From: Psychrobacillus psychrotolerans
Lineage (GTDB): Bacteria; Bacillota; Bacilli; Bacillales_A; Planococcaceae
Length of the DNA stretch: 64,000 nucleotides
Direction: 5' to 3'
NCBI RefSeq assembly: GCF_900115805.1
Contig: NZ_FOXU01000001.1
Coordinates: 620,001-684,000 of the forward strand
Part shown: one piece after another, positions 17,902 to 26,988 of the stretch
Layout of the letters: every line of letters starts with the position of its first letter
Numbering within the stretch: the first letter of the stretch is position 1
Position numbers and translations under genes: made by a program
The notes under the pieces: model-generated
Seen by the model: the letters and a program-made list of their open reading frames with translations, nothing else
What the model was told of the DNA's origin: nothing
Databases searched by the model: none

Positions 17902-18126
17902 ATGTTTGCAGTTCATTTTATGGAGAAAAATATGGTTATTTTAACTCAAGTATTAAGAGATATCCCTTCCATCGATGATGATCTTAAAATCAAAGGTAGA
18001 AAAGGTAAAGTAATTAATGTACAGGAAACAGAAGAAAATGGTATTCAGGTTCAGGTAGAATTTGAAAAAGTGGTAGATAAAAGCAAAACTTCTGTAAAAG
18101 ATCTCGGGAAGAAGAAACGAAAATAA
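17902..18126 (+). CDS. small basic protein, DUF2187-like
   Basis: A 74-residue protein with a segment DDDLKIKGRKGKVINVQETEENGIQVQVEFEKV that resembles small SH3/KOW-like barrels such as DUF2187 (YkvS group), and a Lys-rich tail. The family link is tentative. The second of two nearby ATG codons was chosen because AAGGGG is eight bases before it but only two before the first (17896). It stands alone, divergent from the SDR gene and convergent with the YitT gene. Confidence 0.6.
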   Translation: MFAVHFMEKNMVILTQVLRDIPSIDDDLKIKGRKGKVINVQETEENGIQVQVEFEKVVDKSKTSVKDLGKKKRK

Positions 18127-18138
18127 CTTTAAAACAAT

Positions 18139-18180
18139 AATACCCGTTAAATGAGCGTATATACTCATCTAACGGGTATT
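18139..18180. terminator. bidirectional terminator
   Basis: An 11-bp stem (18139-18149 with 18170-18180) extended by TGAG/CTCA, between the stop of the small plus-strand gene and the YitT gene stop. T-rich sequence follows on the plus strand. Confidence 0.8.
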
Positions 18181-18186
18181 TATATT

Positions 18187-19047
18187 TTAGTGAATATCTC
18201 GTTTTTTGAACGTACCGCCTCTTACTTCTGCCACATCTGTGATCACAATAAAAGCACCAGGATCCAATTCTTTAATAATTGTTATTAACTTGTTTTCTTC
18301 CATGCGAGTGATTACACATGTGACAATATCCATAGTTTCATTGGAGAAACCTCCGCGACCACTGGAGTACGTTACACCACGACCTAAACGATCCTGTATG
18401 GCAGACCCAATTTCCTCGGATTCTTTACTAACTATTCGAACTGATTTGGAACTTTCAAGTCCAACTTGAATAACATCAATAACTATTTTAGCTATGTAAT
18501 AAGTAGTAGCTGAATAGAGTGCTCCTTCTAAACCATATATAAAACCAGCACCTAGAAAAATAAACGCATTAATAAATAAGATTATATCTCCTACTGAAAA
18601 TGGTACTTTTCGAGATACTAGAACCGCTAAAACTTCTGCACCATCAAGTGCACCACCGTTACGTAATACCACACCAATACCAATACCTAGCATTACCCCT
18701 CCAGATATTACTACTAATAGTGGATCTTTTGCACTCAGAATCGGCTCAATTTGATGCATTAAAACTGTTGAAATAGATAGGGATGCTATACCAATAATAC
18801 TCATTATTGCGAAGGTTTTCCCCACTTGTTTATAACCAATATATACAAACGGAATATTTAATATAAAGAGTAAAAGTCCAAGTGGTATATTAAACAAATA
18901 TGTTCCCATGATACTAACACCTGTTACGCCGCCGTCAATAACTGAGTTTGGTATTAACACTGCTTCCAGTGCATAACCAGCTATAGCTGCTCCTATTACG
19001 ATTAAAATTATTCTACGGACTTTATCCGCTACTTTATTTTTCTGCAT
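18187..19047 (-). CDS. YitT-family membrane protein (DUF161/DUF2179)
   Basis: A 286-residue protein with about five transmembrane helices in the first two thirds (YALEAVLIPNSVIDGGVTGVSI is the family signature) and a soluble DUF2179 domain from about VIQVGLESSKSVRIVSKES to GTFKKRDIH. Function is unknown; B. subtilis has several paralogues. The start chosen is the ATG preceded by AAGGGAG eleven bases away. A TTG 13 codons upstream and an intermediate ATG lack a binding site. Confidence 0.9.
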   Translation of the reverse strand: MQKNKVADKVRRIILIVIGAAIAGYALEAVLIPNSVIDGGVTGVSIMGTYLFNIPLGLLLFILNIPFVYIGYKQVGKTFAIMSIIGIASLSISTVLMHQIEPILSAKDPLLVVISGGVMLGIGIGVVLRNGGALDGAEVLAVLVSRKVPFSVGDIILFINAFIFLGAGFIYGLEGALYSATTYYIAKIVIDVIQVGLESSKSVRIVSKESEEIGSAIQDRLGRGVTYSSGRGGFSNETMDIVTCVITRMEENKLITIIKELDPGAFIVITDVAEVRGGTFKKRDIH

Positions 19048-19194
19048 AATTTCTAAAACTCCCTTATTCATAAAAAGATTAAACAAATATGATTACTATT
19101 AATTTTAAAGAAAAAAAGACTGAGTTACAAGATTAAATCTGCATAACGTAATACTTTTCAGTTTTTGATATTTATCCTCTCCTGTAAGTGAGAA

Positions 19195-19225
19195 AAGCCC
19201 GTAAACTTTTAAGGTTCACAGACTT
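19195..19225 (-). terminator. terminator of selO
   Basis: Minus strand: a 12-bp stem with several G-U pairs followed by a T-rich run, directly after the selO stop at 19240. Confidence 0.65.
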
Positions 19226-19239
19226 TTCTTTCCCTAGCA

Positions 19240-20709
19240 TTAGGTACCGCAAAACGTTTTGTACGGTCCTGAAGTATCAGGAGGAAGAGTAGTATAATCC
19301 ATATAGTCTGCCTTGTAATCATAAGGATGTGAAATTACACTTAGCAAATTGTTTAATACACTATAGTCCTCATTATTCACTGCTGCATCAAGCGCTTCTT
19401 CTACTCGATGATTTCTCGGAATAACTACTGGATTACTTTTCTGCATTAGTTGCTTTATAAATTCTTCTGACACCTGTTGATTTTCAAGTCTAGTTTTCCA
19501 TTTTTCATACCATTGTTCAAATCCATTTTTACCGAATAATTCAGTTTCTTCCACTTTATCAAGAGTCAATAATCGGAATGTATTTGTATAATCTACTTCG
19601 TATTTTTCCATAAGTTCAAGAAGGTTTTCGATTAGGGAAATATCCTCTTTTTCTATATTAAAAATCCCTAGCTTATTCCCCATTCCTGTTAACAAATAAT
19701 TTTCATAAGTTACAGGGTAGGCCGCCATCGCTTCTTGCGCTTGCTGCACAGCTTCATCCAGATCTTCGTGAATAAGAGGCAATAAACTTTCTGCCAATCT
19801 CGCTAAGTTCCATGCGGCTATATTTGGCTGATTTTCATAAGCATAACGACCTTGTCTATCAATGGAACTAAATACTGTTTTCGGATTATATATATCCATA
19901 AAAGCACAAGGTCCATAATCGATTGTCTCTCCGCTTATTGTCATATTATCTGTGTTCATCACTCCATGTATAAAACCGACAAGTTGCCATTTTGCTATCA
20001 ATGCCGCTTGGCGTTCAATCACTTCTTTAAGGAATGCAAGATAGCGATTTTCATTAGCCAATAAAATTGGGTAATGTCTTTCTATTGCATAATCCGCTAA
20101 AGCTTTAAGATCTTCGAATGTGCCCCATTTTGCAGCGAATTGAAAAGTACCTACACGTAAATGACTTGCAGCAATACGTGTCATCACTGCACCCGGTTGA
20201 ACAGTTTCTCGCATAATACTCTCTCCGGTTGTAACTACTGATAAGCTTCTGGTTGTTGGAATTCCTAGAGCATGCATCGATTCACTAATAATATATTCAC
20301 GTAACATCGGCCCGAGGCCCGCTCGTCCGTCTCCCCCACGAGAATATGGTGTTCTACCAGAGCCTTTCAATTGTACGTCTACTAGCTCCCCCGACGGAGT
20401 TATTTGTTCACCAAGCAACAGTGCTCTTCCATCACCTAACATGGTAAAATTTCCAAATTGATGACCAGCATAAGCCTGAGCTAAAGGTATACCGCCCTCA
20501 ATCACCTTATTACCAGCAAGTACCTCAACACCATGAGTACTTTCTAGCTCTTTCGAATTTAGCCCAAGAGATGTTGCCACCGTATCGTTTAATATAACCA
20601 GTTTAGGATTACTAACAGGATTTACATTAATAGCTGTATGCAGTAATTCTGGAAGTTCGGTATACGTATTTTCCAAGTTCCATCCTATATTTAAATTCTC
20701 TTCCTTCAT
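19240..20709 (-). CDS. selO: protein adenylyltransferase SelO (YdiU/UPF0061)
   Basis: A pseudokinase-fold enzyme that transfers AMP from ATP to protein Ser/Thr/Tyr residues; in the studied E. coli homologue it acts in the oxidative stress response. Signature regions are [80 protein letters not shown] and DYGPCAFMD. The C-terminus ends FCGT, with Cys where mammalian SelO has selenocysteine. Length (489) is normal. It is monocistronic. Confidence 0.95.
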   Translation of the reverse strand: MKEENLNIGWNLENTYTELPELLHTAINVNPVSNPKLVILNDTVATSLGLNSKELESTHGVEVLAGNKVIEGGIPLAQAYAGHQFGNFTMLGDGRALLLGEQITPSGELVDVQLKGSGRTPYSRGGDGRAGLGPMLREYIISESMHALGIPTTRSLSVVTTGESIMRETVQPGAVMTRIAASHLRVGTFQFAAKWGTFEDLKALADYAIERHYPILLANENRYLAFLKEVIERQAALIAKWQLVGFIHGVMNTDNMTISGETIDYGPCAFMDIYNPKTVFSSIDRQGRYAYENQPNIAAWNLARLAESLLPLIHEDLDEAVQQAQEAMAAYPVTYENYLLTGMGNKLGIFNIEKEDISLIENLLELMEKYEVDYTNTFRLLTLDKVEETELFGKNGFEQWYEKWKTRLENQQVSEEFIKQLMQKSNPVVIPRNHRVEEALDAAVNNEDYSVLNNLLSVISHPYDYKADYMDYTTLPPDTSGPYKTFCGT

Positions 20710-20813
20710 CGAATCTTCCTTTCTTGAGTTAAAAAAGCAATACTAGTTACTTATTATTCATTATTATACCCTTACACGCTACAGATACGCTTCCCTTGGC
20801 TCTCTTTTGCCTA

Positions 20814-20844
20814 TTAAAAAAGAATGCCCTATAATAGGCATTCC
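20814..20844 (-). terminator. second terminator of the TRAP operon
   Basis: Minus strand: GGAATGCC/GGGCATTC hairpin followed by six T. It lies about 40 bases beyond the first terminator and upstream of selO, giving a double stop after the TRAP operon. Confidence 0.75.
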
Positions 20845-20884
20845 CTAATATTTAAACAAGTATCTCTCGATTTGAAGAAAACAT

Positions 20885-20916
20885 AAAAATACGAACCATT
20901 ATGGTTCGTATTTTTT
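20885..20916 (-). terminator. terminator of the TRAP operon
   Basis: A perfect 9-bp stem (20890-20898 with 20902-20910) with a three-base loop, extended by A/T pairs and flanked by T runs on both strands. It lies just after the permease stop. Confidence 0.9.
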
Positions 20917-20920
20917 ATGT

Positions 20921-22933
20921 TTATACTGCTATAATTTTCGTGTCTTCCTTTTCCCGAGTATATAATTGAATTGCAAATAGTACCCCAAATAATACAAGCC
21001 CTATTATATCCGACATGCTCTCTGGGTAGATCAATAGTAATCCTGCTCCTACTGCCAAAATTCTTTCCAACCAATTAACCTTTCTATACCAATACCCTAT
21101 CATTCCTGCGCCAATAGAAATCATCCCTATTATTGCAGTAAATGTGACCCAGATAATTTCCCACAAAGTGGTATCAATCATTAACAATGTTGGAGAAAAG
21201 ACCACCATGTATGGAATTATAAAGGCTGCAATTGCTAATTTCGAAGCCTCTAAACCGGTCTTTATAGGATCTCCACCAGATATCCCTGAAGCGGCAAAGG
21301 CGGCGAGTGCAACAGGAGGTGTAATATCTGCTATTATTCCAAAATAGAAAACAAAGAAATGTGCAGATAATAGAACAACAATTGGAACTGCACTTTGTGC
21401 AACATCAGGCGCTAACAAAGTAATAATCGCTGGTGCTGCAATTGTAGATGTAATTACATAGTTTGCTGTAGTTGGTGCACCCATCCCTAAAATTAGAGAA
21501 GCTATCATAACAAAGAATAATGTTAATAAGATACTTCCACCAGCTAATTTAACCAAACTTGTAGCTAGACTTAAGCCTAATCCAGTTTTTACTACTACTC
21601 CGACGATAATTCCTGCACACGCAGTAGCTGCAACAACCGCTAAAGCTGTTCTTGCCCCATCCACTAAAGCATCTAAAATTTCCTTGATACCAAGTTTAGT
21701 ATCTTTGTTGATAAACCCTACTGCAATACAAGCTAAAATCCCATATAACGCTGAATGAATAACAGGAACGCCTACCATCATTAAAATAATGATTAGGAAA
21801 ATAGGTAAAATTAAATAAATCTTTTTAAAGATTTCCTTCCGATCTGGCATTTGATCATCTGTTAATCCTTTTAAACCTAAACGCTTCGCTTCAAAATGGG
21901 TCATAATCCATATTCCTGTAAAATATAATAGAGCTGGAATTGCCGCTGCTTTTGCAATATCCCAGTACGTTACTCCACGTCCTATAAATTCAACCATTAA
22001 GAATGCGGCTGCACCCATAATTGGTGGCATCAACTGTCCACCAGTAGAAGACGATGCTTCAACTGCACCAGCAAACTCCTTCTTATACCCAAGCGATTTC
22101 ATCATTGGAATTGTGTAGGCACCAGAAGTAACAACATTTGCTACCGAACTTCCCGAAATAGTACCCTGTAAAGCAGATGAAAAAATAGCAACCTTTGCAG
22201 GACCTCCAACTAACTTTCCAGCCACTGCAACAGACAAATCATTAAAATATTGTCCTACTCCGGTTTTCACTAAAAATGCTCCGAAAAGCAAAAAGGCAAA
22301 AATATAAGTAGATGAAACAGCAAGAGGTGTTCCTAAAATACCATCAGTTGTGTAGAACATTAAATTCACAATATTATCGACACTTTGACCCCTATGAGCC
22401 ATAAATGCTGGGAAATAAGGTCCTAGGTATGCGTACACTAAAAAGATTGCAGCAATTATAGTAATAGGCAAACCAACCGCTCTTCTAGAAGCCTCTAATA
22501 CAAGCAATACTGCTAGTAATCCAACAATGAAGTCCATACTCTCCAATGAACCTAAACTTTGTACTAAACGAGTATAATTTATCGTCCAATAAGTTCCAAT
22601 TAACAAAGCACCAGCTGTTAGTATGAAATCATACCATGGTATTTTTGTCTTCGAAAATTTTCTACGTGCTGGAAAAAGTAAAAAGATAAAAACTAGACCG
22701 AAACCTAAATGGACTGTTCGTTGTATTTGAGCGGGAAATTGACCATATATGGCTGTATAAAGTTGAAATAAAGAGAATGCCATTAATCCAAAATAGATAA
22801 TATATTTTAGCACTCCACCTAATGTCCGAGTGTTCGACTCTAGATCGTACTTTTCTAATATTTCTTGCTGTTCTTCCAAAGATAGCTCTTCAAACTGATC
22901 GTCTTGTAATGGTTGTTGGTTCTTATCTTTCAT
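20921..22933 (-). CDS. TRAP transporter permease, fused DctQM type
   Basis: A 670-residue polytopic membrane protein carrying the small (4-TM) and large (12-TM) TRAP permease parts in one chain, as is usual for TAXI-type TRAP systems. Characteristic strings are GTISGSSVANVVTSGAYTIPMMKSLGY, FAGAVEASSSTGGQLMPPIMGAAAFLMVEF, GMGAPTTANYVI and ADITPPVALAAFAASGISG. The hydrophilic N-terminus (about 40 residues) is cytoplasmic. Uptake is expected to be driven by an ion gradient. The ATG overlaps the end of the DUF1850 gene by 11 bases. The substrate is unknown; dicarboxylates or glutamate are typical. Confidence 0.95.
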   Translation of the reverse strand: MKDKNQQPLQDDQFEELSLEEQQEILEKYDLESNTRTLGGVLKYIIYFGLMAFSLFQLYTAIYGQFPAQIQRTVHLGFGLVFIFLLFPARRKFSKTKIPWYDFILTAGALLIGTYWTINYTRLVQSLGSLESMDFIVGLLAVLLVLEASRRAVGLPITIIAAIFLVYAYLGPYFPAFMAHRGQSVDNIVNLMFYTTDGILGTPLAVSSTYIFAFLLFGAFLVKTGVGQYFNDLSVAVAGKLVGGPAKVAIFSSALQGTISGSSVANVVTSGAYTIPMMKSLGYKKEFAGAVEASSSTGGQLMPPIMGAAAFLMVEFIGRGVTYWDIAKAAAIPALLYFTGIWIMTHFEAKRLGLKGLTDDQMPDRKEIFKKIYLILPIFLIIILMMVGVPVIHSALYGILACIAVGFINKDTKLGIKEILDALVDGARTALAVVAATACAGIIVGVVVKTGLGLSLATSLVKLAGGSILLTLFFVMIASLILGMGAPTTANYVITSTIAAPAIITLLAPDVAQSAVPIVVLLSAHFFVFYFGIIADITPPVALAAFAASGISGGDPIKTGLEASKLAIAAFIIPYMVVFSPTLLMIDTTLWEIIWVTFTAIIGMISIGAGMIGYWYRKVNWLERILAVGAGLLLIYPESMSDIIGLVLFGVLFAIQLYTREKEDTKIIAV

Positions 22934-23435
22934 TTAATTCGACTCCTTTCACTTTTTCAAAGAGTGATATTTTTTTAATTTTAAATTCATAAGACTTGCC
23001 TCGATCTAACTCTTCTTTTAAATCGAAACTTTTCTCGTTGTAATGAAAATCTAATTTATTGTCCACATCTCCAATATGTAAAATAAAATCCTTTAATACC
23101 GCTTTATCGTATTTAAGCGTGTAAACACCATTTTCATATCTCAATGTCTGGCCTTCCTCTGCATAACCAGGCATGCCAATCGCCACATCACTATATTGCA
23201 TAGAAGCCAATTTAATTTCATTTGATTCTAATACTCTATAATTCTCTATCACATCAGTCAGGTGAATAGTATGTGTAAATATAATTTGAAAGTGATCCTT
23301 TTTTTCTAATGGGATAAAATGAATACTTGGGTGCTCGGTCCTAGTTTCTGTAAAAGTAAAAGCTGAGAAAATAGGGATAAAACAAAATAAAGTTAAAAAG
23401 AAAATAATCAAAAATGGCCAAAAAATTTTTTTCAT
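22923..23435 (-). CDS. DUF1850-domain protein of the TRAP operon
   Basis: A 170-residue protein with an N-terminal transmembrane/signal segment (KKIFWPFLIIFFLTLFCF) and an extracytoplasmic DUF1850-like domain (FTHTIHLTDVIENYRV, GMPGYAEEGQTLRYENGVYTL). DUF1850 genes sit between TAXI binding protein and permease genes in many genomes, so a role in assembly or binding is likely but unproven. The chosen ATG has AGGA eleven bases upstream; the open frame extends back to a TTG at 23489, but that falls inside the terminator hairpin. Confidence 0.85.
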   Translation of the reverse strand: MKKIFWPFLIIFFLTLFCFIPIFSAFTFTETRTEHPSIHFIPLEKKDHFQIIFTHTIHLTDVIENYRVLESNEIKLASMQYSDVAIGMPGYAEEGQTLRYENGVYTLKYDKAVLKDFILHIGDVDNKLDFHYNEKSFDLKEELDRGKSYEFKIKKISLFEKVKGVELNER

Positions 23436-23463
23436 AAAGTGATTAATCCTCACTTTTTTTAAC

Positions 23464-23499
23464 AAAAAGGGACTCGAAGCAATTCGCAACAGAGCCCCT
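23464..23499 (-). terminator. intra-operon terminator/attenuator
   Basis: Minus strand: an 8-bp stem (AGGGGCTC with GAGTCCCT) followed by TTTTTGTT, between the binding-protein gene and the DUF1850 gene. Partial termination would give more binding protein than permease. Confidence 0.7.
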
Positions 23500-23512
23500 T
23501 CTTACTTTATAA

Positions 23513-24499
23513 TTATTTATTGACTTCATCGAAGTATTTTTTTGCTCCGGGATGAACTTCAATTCCTATACCATCTAGAGCTGTTTCAGCTTTGATGAAT
23601 TCACCTTTTGCATGACTAATTTTATCTGTATTTCCATATATCGCTTTTGTTATTTTATATACTAAGTCTTCAGAAAGATCTTTGTTTACTGCTAGCATTG
23701 CAAGTACTGAAACTGTAGGTGTTTCTCCCTTAATACCATAAGTACCAGCTGGGATTGTATCCTTCGCATAATATGGATATTTCTCGATTAATGCATCTGC
23801 TTTTTCATCGCTCACTGAAATAATTGAAACTTTGTTTGTAGCATTTAGCGCTTCTACAGCACCAGTTGGATAACCAGCCGTAATAAATGCAGCATCAATT
23901 TGTCCAGACTGAATACCATCTGTTGACTCACCGAAATCTAAACTTTGTGCTTCAATATCCTCCATTGACAAACCGTGGATCTCAAGCAATTGCTCTGCAT
24001 TTGCATAAGTACCTGATCCTGGAGCTCCAACAGAAACCTTTTTCCCCTTAAGATCTTCAAAAGAAGTAATTCCAGAATCCGCTAATGTTACTAATTGAAC
24101 TGTTTCAGGATATAACGCACCTAGTGCAGAAACAGCATCTGTTTTCTTACCTTCAAACATCATTATTCCTTCAGTACCATAGTAAGCAATATCCGTTTGA
24201 ACGAAAGCGATATTTCCTTCGCCTTCTTGTAATGCTGTCATATTAGCTGCTGATGCTTGAGATACCTCCGCAGTAGTTTTAACACCTGTTTCCGTAGTGA
24301 TTAGATCCGCAAAAGTTCCACCTAACGGATAGTAGGTTCCTTGCGTTCCACCAGTTAGCATACTTAAAAATTTAATATCCTCTTTAGTTTTACCTGAATC
24401 ACTATCAGAAGAATCCTCATCTGTAGAACCACAGGCTGCAAGTATCATTAAAACTAAAATACTTAGTATGCTCAACAACTTTAATTGCCTTCTTTTCAT
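23513..24499 (-). CDS. TAXI-family TRAP transporter solute-binding lipoprotein
   Basis: An extracellular, lipid-anchored binding protein of 328 residues. The signal ends in the lipobox LAAC (Cys23), then a Ser/Asp-rich linker. The mature part has TAXI features: LTGGTQGTYYPLGGTFADLI at the domain start, EVSQASAANMTALQEGEGNIAFVQTD, GAPGSGTYANAEQLLEIHG and FGESTDGIQSGQIDAAFITAGYPTGAVEAL. It is the promoter-proximal gene of the operon with the DUF1850 protein and the fused permease. Confidence 0.95.
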   Translation of the reverse strand: MKRRQLKLLSILSILVLMILAACGSTDEDSSDSDSGKTKEDIKFLSMLTGGTQGTYYPLGGTFADLITTETGVKTTAEVSQASAANMTALQEGEGNIAFVQTDIAYYGTEGIMMFEGKKTDAVSALGALYPETVQLVTLADSGITSFEDLKGKKVSVGAPGSGTYANAEQLLEIHGLSMEDIEAQSLDFGESTDGIQSGQIDAAFITAGYPTGAVEALNATNKVSIISVSDEKADALIEKYPYYAKDTIPAGTYGIKGETPTVSVLAMLAVNKDLSEDLVYKITKAIYGNTDKISHAKGEFIKAETALDGIGIEVHPGAKKYFDEVNK

Positions 24500-24544
24500 T
24501 CCATTTCCTCCCTTTTTATATAAAATCCCCTTGCACTTATTAAT

Positions 24545-24573
24545 ATTAACATATAAGTTTATTTAATTGTCAA
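24545..24573 (-). promoter_or_regulatory. promoter of the TRAP operon
   Basis: Minus strand: TTGACA (24568-24573), 17-base spacer, GTTAAT (24545-24550). The -35 is perfect and the -10 is a moderate match. Confidence 0.55.
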
Positions 24574-24606
24574 CCTATTTAGTATTTTCAGGTTTTAGAA
24601 GCATTG

Positions 24607-24648
24607 AAAAAAGCATGCATATAATCGTGTAAGGATTACATGCATGCT
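24607..24648 (-). terminator. terminator of ricA
   Basis: Minus strand: a 9-bp stem AGCATGCAT/ATGCATGCT with further pairing in the arm, then a T run. It ends the miaB-ricA unit. Confidence 0.9.
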
Positions 24649-24664
24649 CTATTTTAAGCTCTAC

Positions 24665-25102
24665 TTATGAGCAACCATCATATGTTGTGTTTTTTACTTT
24701 TGAACCAGTTTCGCCTCTAAGTAAGTCACCTTCAGTTGCTTCAATAATTTGATTGGTTACATTGTTAGAAATGGAATTAGCTACTAATTGTAGAAGACTA
24801 TTTACATCACCTTGGGATTGTTTAAATTCTTGTACAATTGGTAGTCCATCGATTTCTTCTTCGATAGCAGCAATTTTTCCTTCAATTAGGCTAAGTGCTT
24901 TTTCTTTCCCTAAATGTTGAAAGTTAACTGCTTGTTTTTGTAAGCTTTTTAGGCTTGCTATTTTTTCACGTACCTTAGTATTCTCATTAATTTGTTCTTC
25001 TGCACGTTTGAAGAATTCAACTTCCTCTGTATTTGCAATCATTGTTGCTATTTCTTTTGCTTTTTCAATAATATCTTCTCTTGTATATTTAGTTGTAGAC
25101 AT
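24665..25102 (-). CDS. ricA: RicA (YmcA), RNase Y specificity and biofilm/sporulation factor
   Basis: A 145-residue YlbF/YmcA-family helical protein. In B. subtilis RicA forms a complex with RicF (YlbF) and RicT (YaaT), carries Fe-S clusters and steers RNase Y to certain mRNAs; it is needed for competence, biofilm and sporulation. The helical core (EIATMIANTEEVEFFKRAEEQINEN) and the C-terminal NTTYDGCS motif with its conserved Cys are present. Its ATG overlaps the miaB stop by one base. RNase Y itself is encoded 6 kb away in the same gene block. Confidence 0.93.
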   Translation of the reverse strand: MSTTKYTREDIIEKAKEIATMIANTEEVEFFKRAEEQINENTKVREKIASLKSLQKQAVNFQHLGKEKALSLIEGKIAAIEEEIDGLPIVQEFKQSQGDVNSLLQLVANSISNNVTNQIIEATEGDLLRGETGSKVKNTTYDGCS

Positions 25103-26649
25103 TATACTCCCACCTTTTGCTCGATTATTTCATTTACTAGTTCCCCAGTAAGTGACCATGTTTTTGCTTCTACTATTTTAACCTTAACTAATGTCCCAAT
25201 GATATCTTTTGGTCCTACAAAATTTACTAGTTTACTTTTGCTCGTATAACCTGCAAGTACGTCAGGATTATTCTTACTTTCACCTTCGACTAAAACTTCC
25301 ACAATTTGTCCATCATGCTTTTTCATAGCCTCCGCAGACATATCATTCACCAGCTTATTTAATCGCTGAAGTCGTTGTTTTTTCACTTCCATCGGTACGT
25401 TATCTGCCATTTTTGCAGCTGGTGTACCTTCTCGAGGAGAGTAAATGTACGTGTATGCTATTTCGAATCCTACTTCTTTATACAAAGACATTGTTTCTTC
25501 AAATTGTTCCTCTGTTTCATTTGGAAAGCCAACAATTATATCCGTTGTCAATGAGACGTTCGGTATAGCTGCTTTTATCTTTCTAACTAGCTCTAAGTAG
25601 TGCTCTCTTGTGTATTTACGAGCCATTATCTTAAGAATATCCGAAGACCCAGATTGAACAGGTAAATGAATGTGGTCGACTAAATTTCCTCCCTTGGCAA
25701 GCACTTCGATCAAATGATCATCGAAGTCTCTAGGATGACTAGTCATGAAACGAATGCGTGCTACGTCAATTTTCCGAAGATCATCCATTAAATCACCAAA
25801 TCGATAATTCAAATCTTCAAAGTCTTTTCCGTAAGCATTAACATTTTGACCAAGCAATGTTACTTCTTTGTATCCTTGCGCAGCAAGATGTCTAATTTCT
25901 TGAATAATATCTTCCGGACGACGACTACGCTCTTTTCCACGTGTATATGGAACGATACAATATGTACAGAATTTATCGCAGCCGTACATAATGTTGACCC
26001 AGGCTTTAATCGAACCTTTACGTACTCGCGGCAGATTTTCTATAACGTCTCCTTCTTTAGACCAAACCTCTACAACCATTTCTTTTGAAAGGTATGCTTC
26101 GTTCAATATTTCAGGAAGACGGTGAATATTATGTGTTCCAAAAATCATATCTACTTGATTGTAAGTTTTTAATATTTTTTTTACAACTGATTCTTCTTGG
26201 GACATACATCCGCATACACCAATTAGGACATCAGGATTTTTTTGTTTTAAATGCTTAAAGTGACCAAGCTCACCAAATACTTTATTTTCAGCGTTTTCAC
26301 GAATTGCACAAGTATTAAGTAAAACCACATTGGCATCATCTACAGTATCCGTAGGTTCATAACCTAGTTGTATGAAAATACCTGCCATTACTTCTGTATC
26401 ATGTTCATTCATTTGACAACCGTATGTGCGTATATAAAATTTTCTGTTTTGACCCATATCTTTAAATTGTTCTGCAATAGCAAAGTCGTTATGGTACTCT
26501 ATTTCTTCTTTGCCACGTTTTTTCGCATCTTTTAATGATGGTGGAGTATAGACTGCTTGAAAATATTTACTATAATCCTTATCGGATTTTTTATCCAAAG
26601 AGCTAGCTTCCTTCACTTGAGTACTTTGTAAACGTGATTCCTCGTTCAT
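25102..26649 (-). CDS. miaB: tRNA-2-methylthio-N6-dimethylallyladenosine synthase
   Basis: Radical SAM methylthiotransferase that adds a methylthio group to i6A37 in tRNAs reading UNN codons. A UPF0004 domain begins at [15 protein letters not shown] with further Cys in [12 protein letters not shown] and [10 protein letters not shown], binding one Fe-S cluster. The radical SAM motif is CDKFCTYC, followed by the C-terminal TRAM domain. The chosen ATG (515 residues) has AAAGGAG seven bases upstream. An N-terminal extension of about 60 residues before the catalytic domain is normal for Bacillus MiaB. It overlaps ricA by one base. Confidence 0.97.
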   Translation of the reverse strand: MNEESRLQSTQVKEASSLDKKSDKDYSKYFQAVYTPPSLKDAKKRGKEEIEYHNDFAIAEQFKDMGQNRKFYIRTYGCQMNEHDTEVMAGIFIQLGYEPTDTVDDANVVLLNTCAIRENAENKVFGELGHFKHLKQKNPDVLIGVCGCMSQEESVVKKILKTYNQVDMIFGTHNIHRLPEILNEAYLSKEMVVEVWSKEGDVIENLPRVRKGSIKAWVNIMYGCDKFCTYCIVPYTRGKERSRRPEDIIQEIRHLAAQGYKEVTLLGQNVNAYGKDFEDLNYRFGDLMDDLRKIDVARIRFMTSHPRDFDDHLIEVLAKGGNLVDHIHLPVQSGSSDILKIMARKYTREHYLELVRKIKAAIPNVSLTTDIIVGFPNETEEQFEETMSLYKEVGFEIAYTYIYSPREGTPAAKMADNVPMEVKKQRLQRLNKLVNDMSAEAMKKHDGQIVEVLVEGESKNNPDVLAGYTSKSKLVNFVGPKDIIGTLVKVKIVEAKTWSLTGELVNEIIEQKVGV

Positions 26650-26803
26650 AAGAACTCTCCTTTCCTTCATTCGTGAAAAGTACGAATATCCCTACTATTA
26701 TACTGAATAGTTATGTATTGCCACAAGGCTTTCAGCTTAAAATTGCCTAATTAGACAAATTAAGTGCATATACTTAGTTTATCGGGATTAGTTGGGAGAG
26801 GTT

Positions 26804-26959
26804 ATGGGCTATATCTTCATGCTAGAGGGCTATATGAGAATATTTATGGGCTATACTCTATCATTTATGGACTTGCTTAGTTTTTATGGGCTATATTGGC
26901 TTGTTATAGGCCATAATCCATTTTTAATGGGCTTTCGTTCGCAGAAAAAAAGCTCATGA
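26804..26959 (+). repeat. degenerate ATGGGCTATA repeat cluster, also an open 51-aa frame
   Basis: Four near-copies of GGGCTATA (26807, 26829, 26846 and 26902 regions), plus diverged GGCCATAA and ATGGGCTTT units, spaced about 17-56 bases in the gap between miaB and korB. The plus strand is open for 51 codons, giving a hydrophobic, aromatic-rich peptide with recurring MGY/FMG. A GGGAGAGG is only two bases before its ATG, too close for good initiation, and its 3' end lies in the korB terminator. I favour non-coding repeat DNA. Confidence 0.4.
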
Positions 26960-26979
26960 ACTTTTGACATTCATGAGCC
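26943..26979 (-). terminator. terminator of korAB
   Basis: Minus strand: GCTCATGAA/TTCATGAGC, a 9-bp stem, followed by a long T run. It ends the korA-korB operon ten bases after the korB stop. Confidence 0.9.
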
Positions 26980-26988
26980 CTGAAACCA

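Noticed and set aside
23436-23489. TTG start for the DUF1850 gene
   Set aside because: It lies in the 5' part of a terminator hairpin; the ATG after the T run gives a normal signal/TM segment.
26804-26935. CRISPR-like array
   Set aside because: The repeated unit is only about 8-11 bases, spacing is irregular and units diverge; no cas gene is near.
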